The position numbers were made by a program, and so were the translations under genes. From the NCBI GenBank assembly GCA_905147135.1, contig LR990048.1, forward strand, positions 14,988,563 to 15,052,562: 64,000 nt of DNA, written 5' to 3'. This DNA comes from Blastobasis lacticolella. Taxonomy: Eukaryota; Arthropoda; Insecta; Lepidoptera; Blastobasidae. Below the pieces are notes generated by a model, which saw nothing but the letters and a program-made list of their open reading frames with translations, was not told the DNA's origin and ran no database searches. Of this stretch, positions 11,682-23,663 are shown in pieces; the stretch's first letter is position 1; every line of letters starts with the position of its first letter.

Positions 11682-12224
11682 TTATGGGGCACCCGTGAAA
11701 GGGAAGCATTGGTCTTATACTTACGCTACCAAGTACCAAACGGCTAAAGAATGAAATACTTTTCCAAACGCTCTTTTTACTAGCTACACTTGAAGGAATT
11801 TACAATATTTCGTCAACATCCACTCGAACAAGTGCCAATGCATCTCATTTAAATGTTACCTATTAAAGTATCCTCTAACTACCACGAGCGTCGTATATTT
11901 GCCATTGGCAAATCGTATGTTACCCAATTGGGTAATGGTTGCCATCATATGGCACGCCTGGGCGGCTGGGCGCAACGCGTTTGACAATATTCCGAGCAAT
12001 GTGCGGAATTTTCAATTTGACGTTCGACCTACGACACATTCGAATTATTTTAAATGTCACGTACGGCGCTCCAAAGCTATTTGTTAGGTTAGGAAATAAA
12101 TTGTCACTTTCAGTAACTTTAGGTACTTCGTAAGCGAATGGGAAACAATGCAGCATATGCAGATTATAATGACAGCAGGATGTTAATTTGAAAATAAACA
12201 AATAAAAATATTTCTGTATGCTTA

Positions 12225-12241
12225 GAATAGAATAGAATAGA
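12225..12241 (-). repeat. AGAAT microsatellite / LINE tail, reverse orientation
   Basis: 'agaatagaatagaatagaa' is the reverse complement of the TTCTA-type tail at 5975-5998. It suggests a LINE 3' end on the minus strand. Confidence 0.4.
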
Positions 12242-12394
12242 AATATAGTCTGTGGCCTCTATCTGGGTCTTATCTGTCTGTCTGTGGCTGTGCTTTGGCA
12301 ATTTCATCTGTCGGCCATTTAAATAAATAAAATAAAATATGTAAGCGACATAATATCTGATGTGGTGTGATGGCGTTACGTATTTTGAATTTAT

Positions 12395-12510
12395 TATTTC
12401 GGCACCGCATTGGTAAGTTCGATGGTGTCGCTGATGTCCATAGGTGGTGGTGACCACATTCCATCAGGTGGCCGCTTGCCTGTTTGCCTGTCGTATAACA
12501 AAAAAATATA
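12395..12510 (+). repeat. LINE 3'-UTR fragment
   Basis: 'ggtgtcgctgatgtccatag', 'ggtgaccacattccatcaggtgg' and 'gcctgtttgcctgtcgtataac' followed by an A-run mark a 5'-truncated LINE 3' end in plus orientation. Confidence 0.7.
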
Positions 12511-12987
12511 TAATAAAGAAATGACGCCCCTGAGTACGGCCACTGGTCCCAGGGTTGGGTCTCCTTGGATTTATGCGCGGGGAAATCGGGGTTTTCTTCT
12601 TCCACTACGTAAATCATTTTCACATCGCGGGCCCACTGCTCGCTACACTTATTTCGTGTACTAGAAAGCGGGGAAACGCGATAGCAGGCCGCTTTTGTAT
12701 TAATTGCATGCCTTATTTGATTTTATATCAATTTACAGGTGTATTAAATGGTGTAAGGTGTCAGATCCGTAAGGTGTACCTACCCCATTTCTGCGACGAA
12801 CAAGCTTCGCGTAAATTTTAAACGCTGTTGTTTTCACGCACGGCCATTTTAGATTCCAACCAATGACATCGACTACGTCACGTGATTTCTGTATTAGATA
12901 AAGAAGTGCGAATGTTCTGAAATTTTAAATCAGATGTCTGTCTCGAGCCAATTTTCCATCGAAGTAAACAAATGTTGTTGTTGTTGT

Positions 12988-13030
12988 AACAAGCTTGTTT
13001 GCCACCTGAGTGGTATAAAAAAAATGTAAA
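12988..13030 (+). repeat. LINE 3'-terminal stub
   Basis: 'acaagcttgtttgccacctg' and 'agtggtataaaaaaaa' match the extreme 3' ends at 29260-29300 and 56610-56650. Only the last ~40 bp of the element are present. Confidence 0.5.
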
Positions 13031-13185
13031 TTTAAGAATTGTTAGTCGTTAAGTGGTTCTTTAGCTTACAAAACTAAAGAAAAAATAGTGACCCATGGTG
13101 TTAAGTGGATTGTTTTGTTTTGACGGATTAACGAATACATTTTTCTGTGCGATTAGAAAACGAAATAGAACAATTTTGTACATTA

Positions 13186-13442
13186 TAAATAAATAAATAA
13201 ATATTCGTGGACAAATTCACACAGCGCCATCTAGCCCCAAACTAAGCAAAGCTTGTACTATGGGTGCTAGATAACTGATATACTACTTAAATACTTTTAA
13301 ATACATACTTATTATACATAGAACACCCAGACCCGTAACAGAAATGAAAATTCATCATTTAAATTTCTGCCCGGCCGGGAATCTAACCCGGGCCCTCTTG
13401 CGTGGCAGACCGGTTGTTGACCATTGAACCACTCAGGTCGTC
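13186..13442 (-). mobile_element. tRNA-derived SINE (copy 1)
   Basis: Read on the minus strand it begins GACGACCTGAGTGG, carries a B-box-like GGGTTAGATTCCC (mutated from GGGTTCGATTCCC), and ends in 'ggcgctgtgtgaatttgtcc' with a TTTATTTA tail at 13186-13201. Copies at 17771-17993, 23162-23403 and 53708-53845 share the order. The head is tRNA-derived and the body is of unknown origin. Confidence 0.75.
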
Positions 13443-14089
13443 AAGACTCTTTGACAAAATGGTCCAAGACTCAGCGAATGGATGAAGGTGAAACCCGCAC
13501 CCGTTGGTATTCTGTACGTGTGTGGTGTTAGTAGTTTGTTTAGGTACATACATCGATGGAAAATTGATTTAAAACGAATTTTAGCAGTACATAATACAAT
13601 ATATAAGTACAGAGAAGTCTTTGCTACAGTAGCTATATAACCTCAAAGTAAAATTTCATCGACTAGCCGTTTTTCTTCATCGCTGTGTCGGCTCGGCGGC
13701 GGTCGCGCTGCACATAAATTCCGGTCCAATTTGTCGGTGTTAGCGCATGCTCCCTCGAAAAATCTAGCTTGCCGATTCGCTCGACTGCCCCCAAAAGGTC
13801 GTGCGTCAGCCCTGAAATACGTTACGCCAATTCCATACCCTCGGAGTCGCAGGCAGCTGGAAATTCTACACGACTCGTTAGATGCAGTTTTCCGCCTCCA
13901 CAGAAATTGTGCCGCCGTTTATTTGGCAAAACACTTCTCTAATGTACTGGTGCTGGGGCTTTGCCTGCATTTTATCGGGTTGCCGAACGAAATTCTCGTC
14001 TCGTTCTGATAAAGGTAGGTACCTAAATGTTTGTAGAGCAAATTCTGCCTTTACATAATTTTATGATATGGGATTCTTTCTTTTTTTAT
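13443..14089. other. No gene seen
   Basis: A 92-codon plus-strand frame at 13731-14009 has no recognisable domain and is probably chance in a GC-richer stretch. Confidence 0.35.
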
Positions 14090-14094
14090 ATAAT

Positions 14095-14225
14095 TAGACA
14101 AGCCAGATATTTAACCGCCATCTCACCTGGTGGTAAGTGACGATGCAGCCGATGATGGATCATGCCTGTCTAGAAACAACCTATTCACTCTAGCCTTGAA
14201 GGCGTCTAGATTAGAGGCAGACAAC
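14095..14225 (-). repeat. LINE pol C-terminus and 3'-UTR fragment
   Basis: Minus-strand sequence matches the C-terminal LINE pieces at 14942-15175 and 57527-57846: 'ttgaaggcgtctagatt' codes the DAFKAR region, and 'cctggtggtaagtgacgatg' covers the stop region. It is joined directly to the plus-oriented tail at 14226-14330, so the locus is a head-to-head chimera of LINE fragments. Confidence 0.6.
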
Positions 14226-14330
14226 GCACTGGTAAGGCCTCTAGTATTTCTGATGTCCATAGGCGGCAGTTACCACTTCCCAACAGGATACCAGCTTGCC
14301 TGTTTGTCTGACGTACAACATAATTTTTAG
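14226..14330 (+). repeat. LINE 3'-UTR fragment
   Basis: 'gtatttctgatgtccatagg', 'cggcagttaccacttcccaacagg' and 'gcctgtttgtctgacgtacaac' form a degenerate LINE 3' end in plus orientation. Confidence 0.6.
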
Positions 14331-14784
14331 TTACACACAAATTGTAGATATACTCCAAAAGTTGTAAATATACTCCAAAAACTTTTGACAAATAGCTGTA
14401 ACAAAATGGCGGCCGCTTTCGCGCCATAGTGCCTAACTAGCCCGGAAGCTATAAATTCATTGCAATTAACACTGGTCGATCACATCTGTGCTCGGCGCTC
14501 CGCAATTGATAATTCTCACTCGATATAGCACTCCCGGAGGAGTGGAAATTTTAATTAAAATTTAATATTTCACTTTCGCTACGTTCGGAACGGTGGCGTT
14601 TGAATTTCGACTCACAGTTTCGGAGCCATGGGGTTTGTGTAATGAATTTACTGTTTTTTGTTAAAATTGAATATTTAAGTGGAGCAGTTGTCACAATATT
14701 CTTCATGACGCTCAGTTTGTAAGCTCAAAATCAAAATAAAAGCACTTCAGGAAACGCGATCCGGGCAAGCGCTTTTTTATACCA

Positions 14785-14885
14785 CTAATTAAATGTGGCA
14801 AACAAGCTTACGGCCTGCCTGATGGTAAACAGTCACCACAGCCTATGGACGTTTGCAATACCAGGACATCACTAGTAAAAACTTT
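14785..14885 (-). repeat. LINE 3'-UTR fragment
   Basis: Reverse-oriented 3' end: 'tttttataccactaatt', 'ggcaaacaagctta', 'cctgatggtaaacagtcacc', 'tatggacgtttgcaatacc'. It matches 29190-29300 in opposite orientation. Confidence 0.65.
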
Positions 14886-14941
14886 TTTACCCCTTTCTTG
14901 AAGAACTCCAAGTTGTACTTTCCAGGGAAAACCTCATCCTT

Positions 14942-15124
14942 CATCCTTATGTTGTGGATCTTTCAGCTATGCGCATGAGCCGCTTTAGTTCAACCTTTAT
15001 AATGCGTACGGCTAAGGAATGGAACCCGTTGCCTGGGAGTGTCTACTCTAATCTAGATGCCTTTAAGGCTAGAGTGAATAAGCTGTTCCTAGACATGCAT
15101 GCTCCATCGTCGACCGCATTGTAA
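14942..15124 (+). pseudogene. C-terminal remnant of a LINE reverse-transcriptase protein
   Basis: An uninterrupted 60-codon stretch reads into TAA at 15122-15124. The residues (HPYVVDL near the start, then FIMRTAKEWN, then FKARVNKLFLD) are the typical C-terminal tail of insect Jockey/CR1-type pol proteins, just after the reverse-transcriptase domain. The catalytic part is absent, so this is a 5'-truncated dead copy. The following 3'-UTR (to about 15175) contains 'accaccaggtgagatggcgg'. The closest relative is 57527-57846 on the other strand. Confidence 0.75.
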
Positions 15125-15362
15125 CTTACCACCAGGTGAGATGGCGGTCAAATGCCTGACTAGTCTTAATAATAAAAATATTAATAAGCTTAACAAATCA
15201 GCAATCAAGAAACATTGACATGTTTGCTTCAATTGATTGGACCAGGCTGTTAAAATAACGAGGTTACACACTTATGTTAATTGAGTGGAGTATCAAAGAT
15301 TAAAATCAACTCAAGGATCCAATTTCAAGATTTATGTTGCGGCTGTGACTTTTCAAGAATGG

Positions 15363-15428
15363 AGCGTTTGTGGCCTAGTGGTTAAAGTATGCGAATCGCG
15401 TACCGGGTTCGTATCCTTCTGCCGCCAT
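15363..15428 (+). repeat. tRNA-like SINE head
   Basis: An A-box-like TGGCCTAGTGG (about 15370-15380) and a B-box-like GGGTTCGTATCC (about 15406-15417) lie 25 bases apart, as in a Pol III internal promoter. The flanking sequence does not fold into a full tRNA (no matching acceptor stem). It is probably the head of a second tRNA-derived SINE family. Confidence 0.5.
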
Positions 15429-15429
15429 A

Positions 15430-16189
15430 TATCAATGATTCTTTTCAGAGTTATGTATATTAGTTGAATACTAACCGATGTTGTTATAGTGACACATTTT
15501 CACATTTTTTATGATTTTGGTGGTGATTAAGTGACTAATAAAATTATTTTATTAGAGGTTTTCAAGAGTTTGTTGCTCTAGCTAAAGACGAAATTTATCA
15601 TCGTCATCACATATAATATAAATAACTATCTGCGAGCACCTGTTAATAGCCTCACTGTTATAAATGTTTGTAAGTCTTATTTGTAACTTGCTGTTGTTGT
15701 TCTGAATAAAGTAAAATAAATGTATAAAATAATAAAATACCTATTTATTTATACATAGGTAAAAGTAAAACACAAATTTATCTTAACCATATAAAGTTCA
15801 ATTTAAAACGGGCAGAGTCGACAGCGTAAAGGTCAAAGTATTTTATTTGATAAAAATCACGAATAAATAATTTGTCAAGGGTAATAAAACATACTACCGG
15901 CATCGTTTGGCTTCGTAATAATTTGCATGATTTATAAATTGTGCCTTTATTTTTATAGTATCTGCACTTTTATGACCCGAGATAAGTAGTGTATAGGCAG
16001 TGACTGGTGTGGTACCTACCAACCCGTATAATTTCCCTGTAATTGTTGCTATTTACATATTTTTTCTATTTGAATCGATTTTACAAACCCCAGGCCACAG
16101 CTAAAATCCCAAGTATCCCAAACATAAGCCAGACTAAATTAAAAGAAATTGCTAGCCTATCATGCAATTTAAAACCTAACTGACCGAAA
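15430..16189. other. AT-rich DNA, no gene seen
   Basis: Unique sequence with AATAAA-type motifs but no coding frame. Confidence 0.4.
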
Positions 16190-16720
16190 AAGACGGATAA
16201 CCCCCACCAAGTTTACATATACTCAAATATTTTTTGAACACTTGAAAGCTGAGAGCTATCTCGATAAAATTGGCTTTGAAATCCTTCCAATTCGGTAAAT
16301 CCGTGCAGGAGCTACGATGCCACAGCCTGACACATCATCACAGCCCGTAACAGTCCACTGCAGGACCTTGGGCCTCTCCCACGAAAGGGGAGCCATAATC
16401 TCCACGCTTGGCAGGCGGGTTGGAGATCGCAGTGTTTAAATAATACAATGGCAAATGCTGCTGCCCATTATCCAGACTACGGAGACTCTTGATCTTTTGC
16501 CTCGAAAACATTAGTCGCCTTGTACGACACCCATGAGTGTAAGGGGTTGGTGCTATTCTACTCTGCCGGACACCACACGGCCACACAGCCTCACACATAT
16601 ACACAACCACAAACTTAAAACACATCCTTTTTCGTCTGTGGTTAAAATGCACGATTATTTTGTCCCATGCAACGGTTTTAGGGTTCCGTTCCCGAAAGCC
16701 AAACGGAACCGGAAAACCGT
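16190..16720 (+). repeat. Old interspersed repeat (family R1a), split by an insertion
   Basis: 'ccaccaagtttacatatactcaaatattt' and 'gagctacgatgccacag' match 49980-50030 and 50380-50400. The minus-strand element at 16336-16583 interrupts it. Confidence 0.6.
16336..16583 (-). mobile_element. SINE-like element with GATGATG tail and 15 bp TSD
   Basis: Reverse-oriented copy of the element at 30387-30642: 'catcacagcccgtaacagtcc' at the left, 'ctctgccggacaccacacgg' at the right. The flanks CACAGCCTGACACAT (16321-16335) and CACAGCCTCACACAT (16584-16598) differ by one base and form the target-site duplication. Confidence 0.8.
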
Positions 16721-17329
16721 AAGTGGCAAAAGCACGCACGCAGCTCCTTTGACCCACGTAGCTTTGAGTTAATACAATGATGCAAGATGTAGATGATATC
16801 CAGATCTAGGAGAAAGTCAATACTCGTTATACAAAGCCAAATAAATCAAAGGATTATGTTTAATACGCGTGGGTACTGGAATAGCTTTAATCGCTTTAAC
16901 ATTTGAAATATCGAGTTATTGATATTACCTGACTGTCACCGGGATACAAAGGAGGCGTAGATATTAAAGCCTACGATGCAAATATTTATAGGGACGTTCG
17001 CATATAAGTTGTACCTACCTAAATTGTAGGTTTGTATGTTTGTTTCAAAAGTTACTTAAGCGTTTGGTCCCGAGTGAGTCAGTAAAGTTTGAACTTCATT
17101 TTATAATGAAATAAGTTCTCAAATGAAAAGAAAAAGGTATAGTACCTACTCATGAAGACCATTCCAAAGAGTCCAAACACGATGGTTTTATCTTATTGCG
17201 TTCATTAATGACACCTTCCGACTCCATCATCATACCAGCTCCATGGTACCATAATGCATTGTCATCGAAGTTACACAGGTATACGGGCTGTCCGCCCGCT
17301 TGTCACTGAGTAGCTTAAATAAAAATACC

Positions 17330-17445
17330 AAATTTCAGCTCAATCGTAAACCAACAAATGGACGAGAAATGGCTGCAAATTTTGACGGACAATTTACAAA
17401 CACATACGAACAGTGCAAATTAAATAAAAGCTTGTGAAAACAGCT
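17330..17445 (+). repeat. Old interspersed repeat (family R1a), 3' portion
   Basis: 'agctcaatcgtaaaccaac', 'aaattttgacggacaattta' and 'aacacatacgaac' match 50398-50510 closely. It lacks an inserted element. Confidence 0.6.
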
Positions 17446-17770
17446 AGCCGTTTAGGCTAACGATAGCTTGGTTTTAAGCCATAATTTTCTTGGGTTGGAA
17501 CAAATTTGCCACTTGTGACGTAGTGAGAACTATATTTTAGAATCGTAGATGTTTTGGGCAACAGTTACCGTATTGTATTAGGTGGACTGTCTGCTCGCTT
17601 GTCACTATAAATATCTATAATTGCCTCTAGTTTTCTCCACCAACCCACGTTGGTGCGCTGTGGAATACGTTTCAGTAGAATTGTCTGGTCTAGCAGGTCT
17701 CTATCATGTGGCATGCCTATATTACTTGCTATCAACAACGCTCCGCACATAAAACATAAAAACCCCGACC

Positions 17771-17993
17771 TTAAATAAATAACTATGCTTGGACGAATTC
17801 ATTCAGCGCCATCTACCCCCAAAGTAAGCAAAGTTTGCGTTATGGGTGTCAGAAAACTGATAAACTACTTAGGTATATATTTTTTAAATACTTATTATAC
17901 ATACAACATCCAGAACCGTAACAGGAATTAAAATTCATCACATCAATTCCTGCCCGGCAGGGAATCGAAGGGACCTGAACCACTCAGCTCGTC
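17771..17993 (-). mobile_element. tRNA-derived SINE (copy 2), head partly deleted
   Basis: Same family as 23162-23403, with 'cattcagcgccatctacccc' at the left and 'ccactcagctcgtc' at the right. The segment between the B box and the 5' head is deleted ('ggaatcgaagggacctgaacc'), so this copy has lost part of its Pol III promoter. Confidence 0.7.
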
Positions 17994-20900
17994 AATTGGT
18001 TGTCGAAACTTGGGACTTTATACTCCCAATTATGGGCTGAGGGTCATCAATCACCTACTTACAATGTTATTACAAGATAAATAATTTAATGTCAACACAA
18101 TATGTTGATTCTTACATCTTTTTATTTTCTCGTACAACTCACGAAACGTATGTAATTATAAAAACAATTAAACGAAGAACCTAATTAAGGAATTAAATTG
18201 TTTCAATCCAGGGCCCTGTAACGCGAATATCCGAAAATTTCGATGAAAATTTTATAATAATAGTTCCCGAGACTATTCAACCAGTCTCAGTGTTCCACAG
18301 AAGACCTTGGTCAACCTCGTAAAATTATAGGTATTATTTATTGTACCCTAAATATCATATTACTGATAAACCCACTTATTTGTTTCAGGTAAAGCAGCCG
18401 ATACGACTTTATAATTAAGTTGCGTAAGTGGGATAATCAAGTGCCCAATAATAACGATGATTTAACGGCCGCATTACGTTTGTGACCGACGTTTAAGCTT
18501 CAATAAGTTATTGATAATTGGAGTTACATCGGATTAATTATCGAATATTGTTTCGGGGACCTTTCATAAGTAGGTAAGGAGGGGATTATCGCCGGATGAT
18601 CTGAACGGACGGCGTGTAAGTAGTTTATTTGTGATTATTGCTGTAGTAAGGATAATAATAAAATAATAAACAGGATGGTTTTAAGAATCCAAGCAAATTG
18701 AATGTAGTAACAGCTTTCATAATAGCCACAGACTGCGGATAATTAGGTGCAAATGTCGACGGTAAATAAAATAATGCGCATCGGCTAATTTGGCTTTACA
18801 GCACGGCGCGATAAGTGAGAAAAGTCGCGACATAGATTCGGGTTTCTCTTTCATTTTAGTATTGAAGGATGCTCTCTCGCGGCGCGAGCTGTGTCGCGGG
18901 CACACTAGCCGAGCGTCGTCCTTGTCGCACTTGTTTGAGCAAATATAAAGTCGAAACGCCGATGTGTATCATTATTTACCGCCGACTAGCTTAATCATAA
19001 TTAAATCATGTTACCTGTAATAATTCATCAGTCATCATTCATAAAGAACGTAATATTAATATTTAACCGATTTTTGTCTTGTTTATTTTTTGCCACACCA
19101 ATAAATAGCAATAATTCTGAAACGTAATTAATTACACGGCGCAATAAATATCGTTCAGGTAACTCATAAAATAAATCAACGGTCTTCCGAGACTGTTCCA
19201 TGTAGGTAGGTATTATTACAGACGACGTCGAATCGGTTTATATTTGGAACCACATCCGGCCGGGCATCTTGGAGCATTAACATCCTCTATTTCCCCGCTA
19301 AGATATCGCCCCGCACCAGTCATAATTAGCCCGCATTCAATTAAGACACGTTGGGCAACGCCGCGAAGACATGCGCCGATCTGTGTCGAAACCACCAGCC
19401 ACAACCATATTGGCGCAGCGAAAGTTGACTCCCAGCAAAATTTCGCTATATTTGTATTGAGAATCGCGTCATAAACATTGTATCGACGCAAATTGAGCAT
19501 AAAACATGTCCGTTGATAAGACCCTCGTCGGTACCAAAGAGTTATTACACCGAGATACCTACAAGGATTCTGTAATTCCATATTTATCAAGCAGTTGTTT
19601 GTCCGATTCGCATTTAATGACTTCTTTAAGATGGAGGCCCATACTATAAAATACAAATTCATTAGTGGTACACGTATTATGAATGCAAAACTGGCGATAA
19701 ATTAAAGGCAAACTTTCCAATTGCAACGGAGAAAATAGAAACAGCCGCCGCGGCATGCCTATTCCTGCTGCAACTTTCCCGCCGTTTCCTTAGTTCGCGC
19801 GGTTTTGCCGCGGATTTTTCCGCTCGGATAAATTTGTTTGTACGGATTTTGTTCGGATGGGAGTTGGGGCGTTTTTGTGTGCGGGGTACAGCACTCCGCC
19901 GGGATGAATAATGATTTTGTCCTCCGAGCGTCCCAGGTGCTCCGAAGGTGCGCGTGTGGGTTTTTTATAGTAGGCACAAACTGGCGCGGGCGTTTGCTTT
20001 AGGTTTTTTATCGGGTGCGGACTCTAAATAAATAACGCACGGTGCCTCGTCCGGTGCTGAGAGCCCTTTTTGATTTATTTATAGTTTGTGCGTTACGAGG
20101 GGGAACAGTTTCCTGATTCAATTATTGTAATTGTATCGAGTCGGGCGGCTCGCGGTGAGATCGCGTCGAGTGCAGCTTTACGATTATTATCACTGCATGA
20201 TGATATCCTACGTTGGCTCACTTTGCATCGAAGAGTGCTGATGGAAGCACTCTAAATAATATTTACTAAAATAAGCTTGAAACCATGTAAAGTTATTTCG
20301 TTTGCAACTTGGTAGAAAGCAAATATCAAATTGAACCGTACATTTTTGCAACTCTCGAAATTGAATGCTGATGGAATGCCTTTTTAAGAATTTAATTTGA
20401 ACTTAGGTAGCTAGGTACTAAAATATATCACAATGAAAAAGGAAAGCGAGTCTTAAAAATAAAATACGTCGCCTCACATTTTTTGCGTCGATAAAACGAA
20501 ACGTCCTATAATAATGACATAATCATTTCTGAACGAGGCGCTATCAAGTTGCCTTCTCATTACGGTTGTGATGACCAATATTTTATTCAGGCCTTTTCAA
20601 GTCCGGCAACGGTTTCATTTCGGGCCTTTTTGCTCCTTTCGTTCCATTTTTGAGTAGACGGCGGCTCAATTAAGTAAAGCATACAGCCTTCAGGGCCGGG
20701 GATATTAACTTTTGTCACGAACCGGACAAAGGACAGTGGAATATTATTAGTTAATTTGAGGGACTTTTTTTGCCTGTCATATTGTATTTTGTGAAATGTC
20801 GATTCGCAGCTGTTTCCCGTAACTTTTAAATAACTTTCTTGTTTCAAGGGCGCAATGGAATTAGACCTTTTACATCAGTACCTGCATAGATATATACTCT

Positions 20901-21590
20901 TATGGGTACGATGTCGCACTTTCTAATGTTGTTAAGATAAATTGATCCCAAACGCATACCGGTGCCAACCTACGTGCTTTTTACCGGGTCTGTAACTCAA
21001 TGGTACTGCTAAGTGTCCAATAAACAGTTACCTAGGTACCCACGGTAAAACGCAAACTCAATCTATTTTAGATTTATTACACTTACACAAAGGTAATAAA
21101 TAAATGGTACTGTCCGGATCGTCGCTATCTATTTTTCGTCTAGCCAGACGTTGGTGGGAATAACAAAGGAGATGTATAAATCACAAAAACTTACCGCGGG
21201 AATTATTACTCCTCCCGGAACTCGGATCAGATACCGATACCTTTCTTTCATTTTAAAAAGAGAATTTAAGAACATGCCTCTCTAGGTAACCATGTGGCAT
21301 CAGTCACGTGGTTATTACCTACTTTTTAATTAGGGGCGGGTCAGTGTGGCGGCATTGCGTGTGTTTTTCGATACAAATTCAATAGTATAGATTTCATGGA
21401 TCTCAGTGAATTCATAGTTTATTTGGGGTAGTGCAATTTCAACTGTTGAAGACGATACGAAAGCCTCACCGCACTGCTGCAAGAAATTTGCAACTTTTTA
21501 ATAAATAATTATAATAATAAATAATAATTTATTTCAGGCATTTTACATCCATATTGAAATAAGATATGATATTTAAAAAAAATGTTTTAA
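17994..21590. other. Unique, low-repeat DNA, no gene assigned
   Basis: This is the longest stretch in the first half with almost no recognisable repeat. It holds several TTAATTA/ATTAATTAT motifs (homeodomain-like) and a GC-richer block at 19200-20200. In that block a 148-codon minus frame (19216-19662) and a 76-codon plus frame (19244-19474) overlap. Neither resembles a known family. Low stop density on both strands is what conserved non-coding or GC-rich sequence would give. A regulatory role is possible but unproven. Confidence 0.35.
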
Positions 21591-21599
21591 ATATAACTA

Positions 21600-21680
21600 T
21601 TATATTATATCAGCCTGAATCATCCTACTGCTGGACAAAGGCATTAAAACCCCTTAAAATAGGCCCTTTAAACATAATAC
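21600..21680 (-). repeat. RTE-like LINE 3'-end fragment
   Basis: 'cctactgctggacaaaggc' is the reverse complement of the 'CCAGCAGTGGG' end at 55655-55680, a motif I recall as common at lepidopteran LINE 3' ends. Confidence 0.5.
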
Positions 21681-22017
21681 CTATTTAAAATTTTGTCCAT
21701 CCAAAAATTGGGATTCTTTTGATAAATCTAAATAACATTAGTAGCATGAAGATGACGAATGTACCTATAATGTTTTAAATTGAATGTCCTAGTCCGCATC
21801 AGTCTCAGCACATAGGTACACTACCGTGCGTTGGGCAAAGCTAAGCTCAGTGCATATCGGGCGACCGGCGCCGCGCTTCCGTCAGTTTCCGGCGCAGCCC
21901 GACGCCCACATTGTGTGAACGCCCCTTAATGGAGAACGCATTTTGTTAAACAAAGAGGAGTTGGGGATTTTAATACGAGATTTAGTTAGTATAGTCCAAA
22001 TGGCGATGATGATTATT

Positions 22018-22047
22018 ATATTATTTTATTTTATTTTATTTTATTTG
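22018..22047. repeat. TTTTA microsatellite
   Basis: Five to six tandem TTTTA units, plausibly the A-rich tail of a minus-oriented retroelement continuing to about 22200. Confidence 0.6.
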
Positions 22048-23147
22048 GCTGTCTCACAGCTTACAACAATACGATAAGTACAATAACATAATTTCTATCA
22101 GCCATTTACGAGACACCACAGATAAATTTCATAAATTGACTATAACATTCTAGTACATTGAAATGTTTAGTGCTGGTAGGTACTTATACAGAATAAATAC
22201 TGTGTTAAACATACATTAGGTACATATATCGTACTTAGAATGGACTGAATAACAAAATCTATTTGTAATTAAAACGTCGGAGGGCGCTGGTGTGGAACGC
22301 TACTTGCGTGGACACTCTGGCTACGTCCCATGTAACCTCTACCGCCCGCAGCGCTGGAGCTGCGGCGTCTGATGCTGAGGACCTCAAACAAAGCCCAGCC
22401 CAGCAAGCCTAGCCCAGGACCCCATATTTCAGGCGTTTGGCGTCGAGACACTGGGGCCAAGGTGCCCAGCCGCTTTAAAGCTTTTTAAAGAATTAAGCAA
22501 AAAGCTAATCGACACCACTGCGCTCTTTGAAAAACCCATGAAAAACTGTCTGATAACAAAATTATTAATTCGACAAAAGCATTAGTACTTAGCTCCACAC
22601 TTACAATATTTAGCTTACTAACTCCACATTTAGCAACCAACCATGAAGGTACCTTAATTTTATCGACTGGCGTAATTTCAGTTATGCTCTTGTGAGCAAA
22701 GACTTAATATAATTTTAGACTTAATGAAAGTTTTTGCTCGAGAGGGCCTGGGAGGTGGGCGTTTTTAAAAACCTATTAGAGTGAGGTACATTAAGAGGCA
22801 CAAATTTTTCAAATAGAATTGAGATCCTCCACGAAAAATGCAATAACCCAAGTTACACAAGTACCTACCTCTGTATATTAAACCATAACACAAGTACGCA
22901 GACATAACGGACACATACCGAAATCGTTATACCTTCTTTCGTCGCGTCACATTTGCACACGCCAGCACATATCGCACCACACCTTCCAGCTCATCAACTT
23001 ATCTCCCTCCCTGTAACATCACAATAGTAATTTTGCCATTTCACCGAACACCATTCAGCCCCAGTTTCAGCGCAGTATAGAAGAGACCCAGTAGGCCATC
23101 TCTGACGTGTCCTTGAAATAAATACCAGCTACCCCGCAAACCTTTTT
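22048..23147. other. No gene seen
   Basis: No recognisable gene. A 63-codon minus frame at 22269-22460 lies in a GC-richer patch and has no family signature. Confidence 0.35.
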
Positions 23148-23403
23148 GTTGTTTTTTTTTTTGACAAATTCACACAGCGCCATCTAGCCCCAAAGTAAGC
23201 ATAGCTTGTGTTATGGGTGCTAGATAACTGATAAACTACTTATATCCTTTTTTTTTTTTAATAAATACTTATTATACATAGAACACCCAGACCCGTAACA
23301 GAAATTAAAATTCATCATTTCATTTTCTGCCCGCTCGGGAATCGAACCCGGGACCTCTTGTGTGGCAGACCGGCATGTTGACCACTGAACCACTCAGGTC
23401 GTC
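23148..23403 (-). mobile_element. tRNA-derived SINE (copy 3, best preserved)
   Basis: On the minus strand it runs from GACGACCTGAGTGGTTCAGT (A box TGGTTCAGTGG at 23382-23392) through the B box GGTTCGATTCC (23338-23348) to 'ggcgctgtgtgaatttgtc' and an A-run (T-run on plus at 23148-23161). The A to B spacing and the intact B box fit a Pol III promoter. It has no protein and depends on a LINE for movement. Confidence 0.8.
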
Positions 23404-23439
23404 ATTTTTTACACTCAACTCGTCGTCGTCACATTCAAT

Positions 23440-23600
23440 CTTTGGTTGTCCCTTTCTAACGTACGGCTAAGTAGTGGAGCACTTTGAACGCCATTCTGTT
23501 CCCCGAACTTCAAGGCCAGAGTGAATACGCTGTTTCTAGGATTCTATATATGGCCACTTCGTCACTTCACCATGAGATGAGATAACGAATAATGCCTCCG
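23440..23600 (+). repeat. Decayed LINE pol C-terminus
   Basis: 'aacgtacggctaagtagtgg' and 'cttcaaggccagagtgaata' match the RTAKEWN and FKARVN regions of 14942-15124 with frameshifts. Confidence 0.5.
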
Positions 23601-23663
23601 TAATTACGGAGGTACCCTAAACTTAGGGTTCTTGCGCTCATCTAGCGAACGCGCAATAGAGTT

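Noticed and set aside
11920..12201. 93-codon minus frame and overlapping plus frames
   Set aside because: Three overlapping frames on both strands with no domain or splice context. Not supported as a gene.
16338..16757. 139-codon minus-strand frame
   Set aside because: It lies over the SINE-like element and its host repeat. The same peptide start (MFSRQ...SLR) recurs at 30349-30531 and is repeat-derived.
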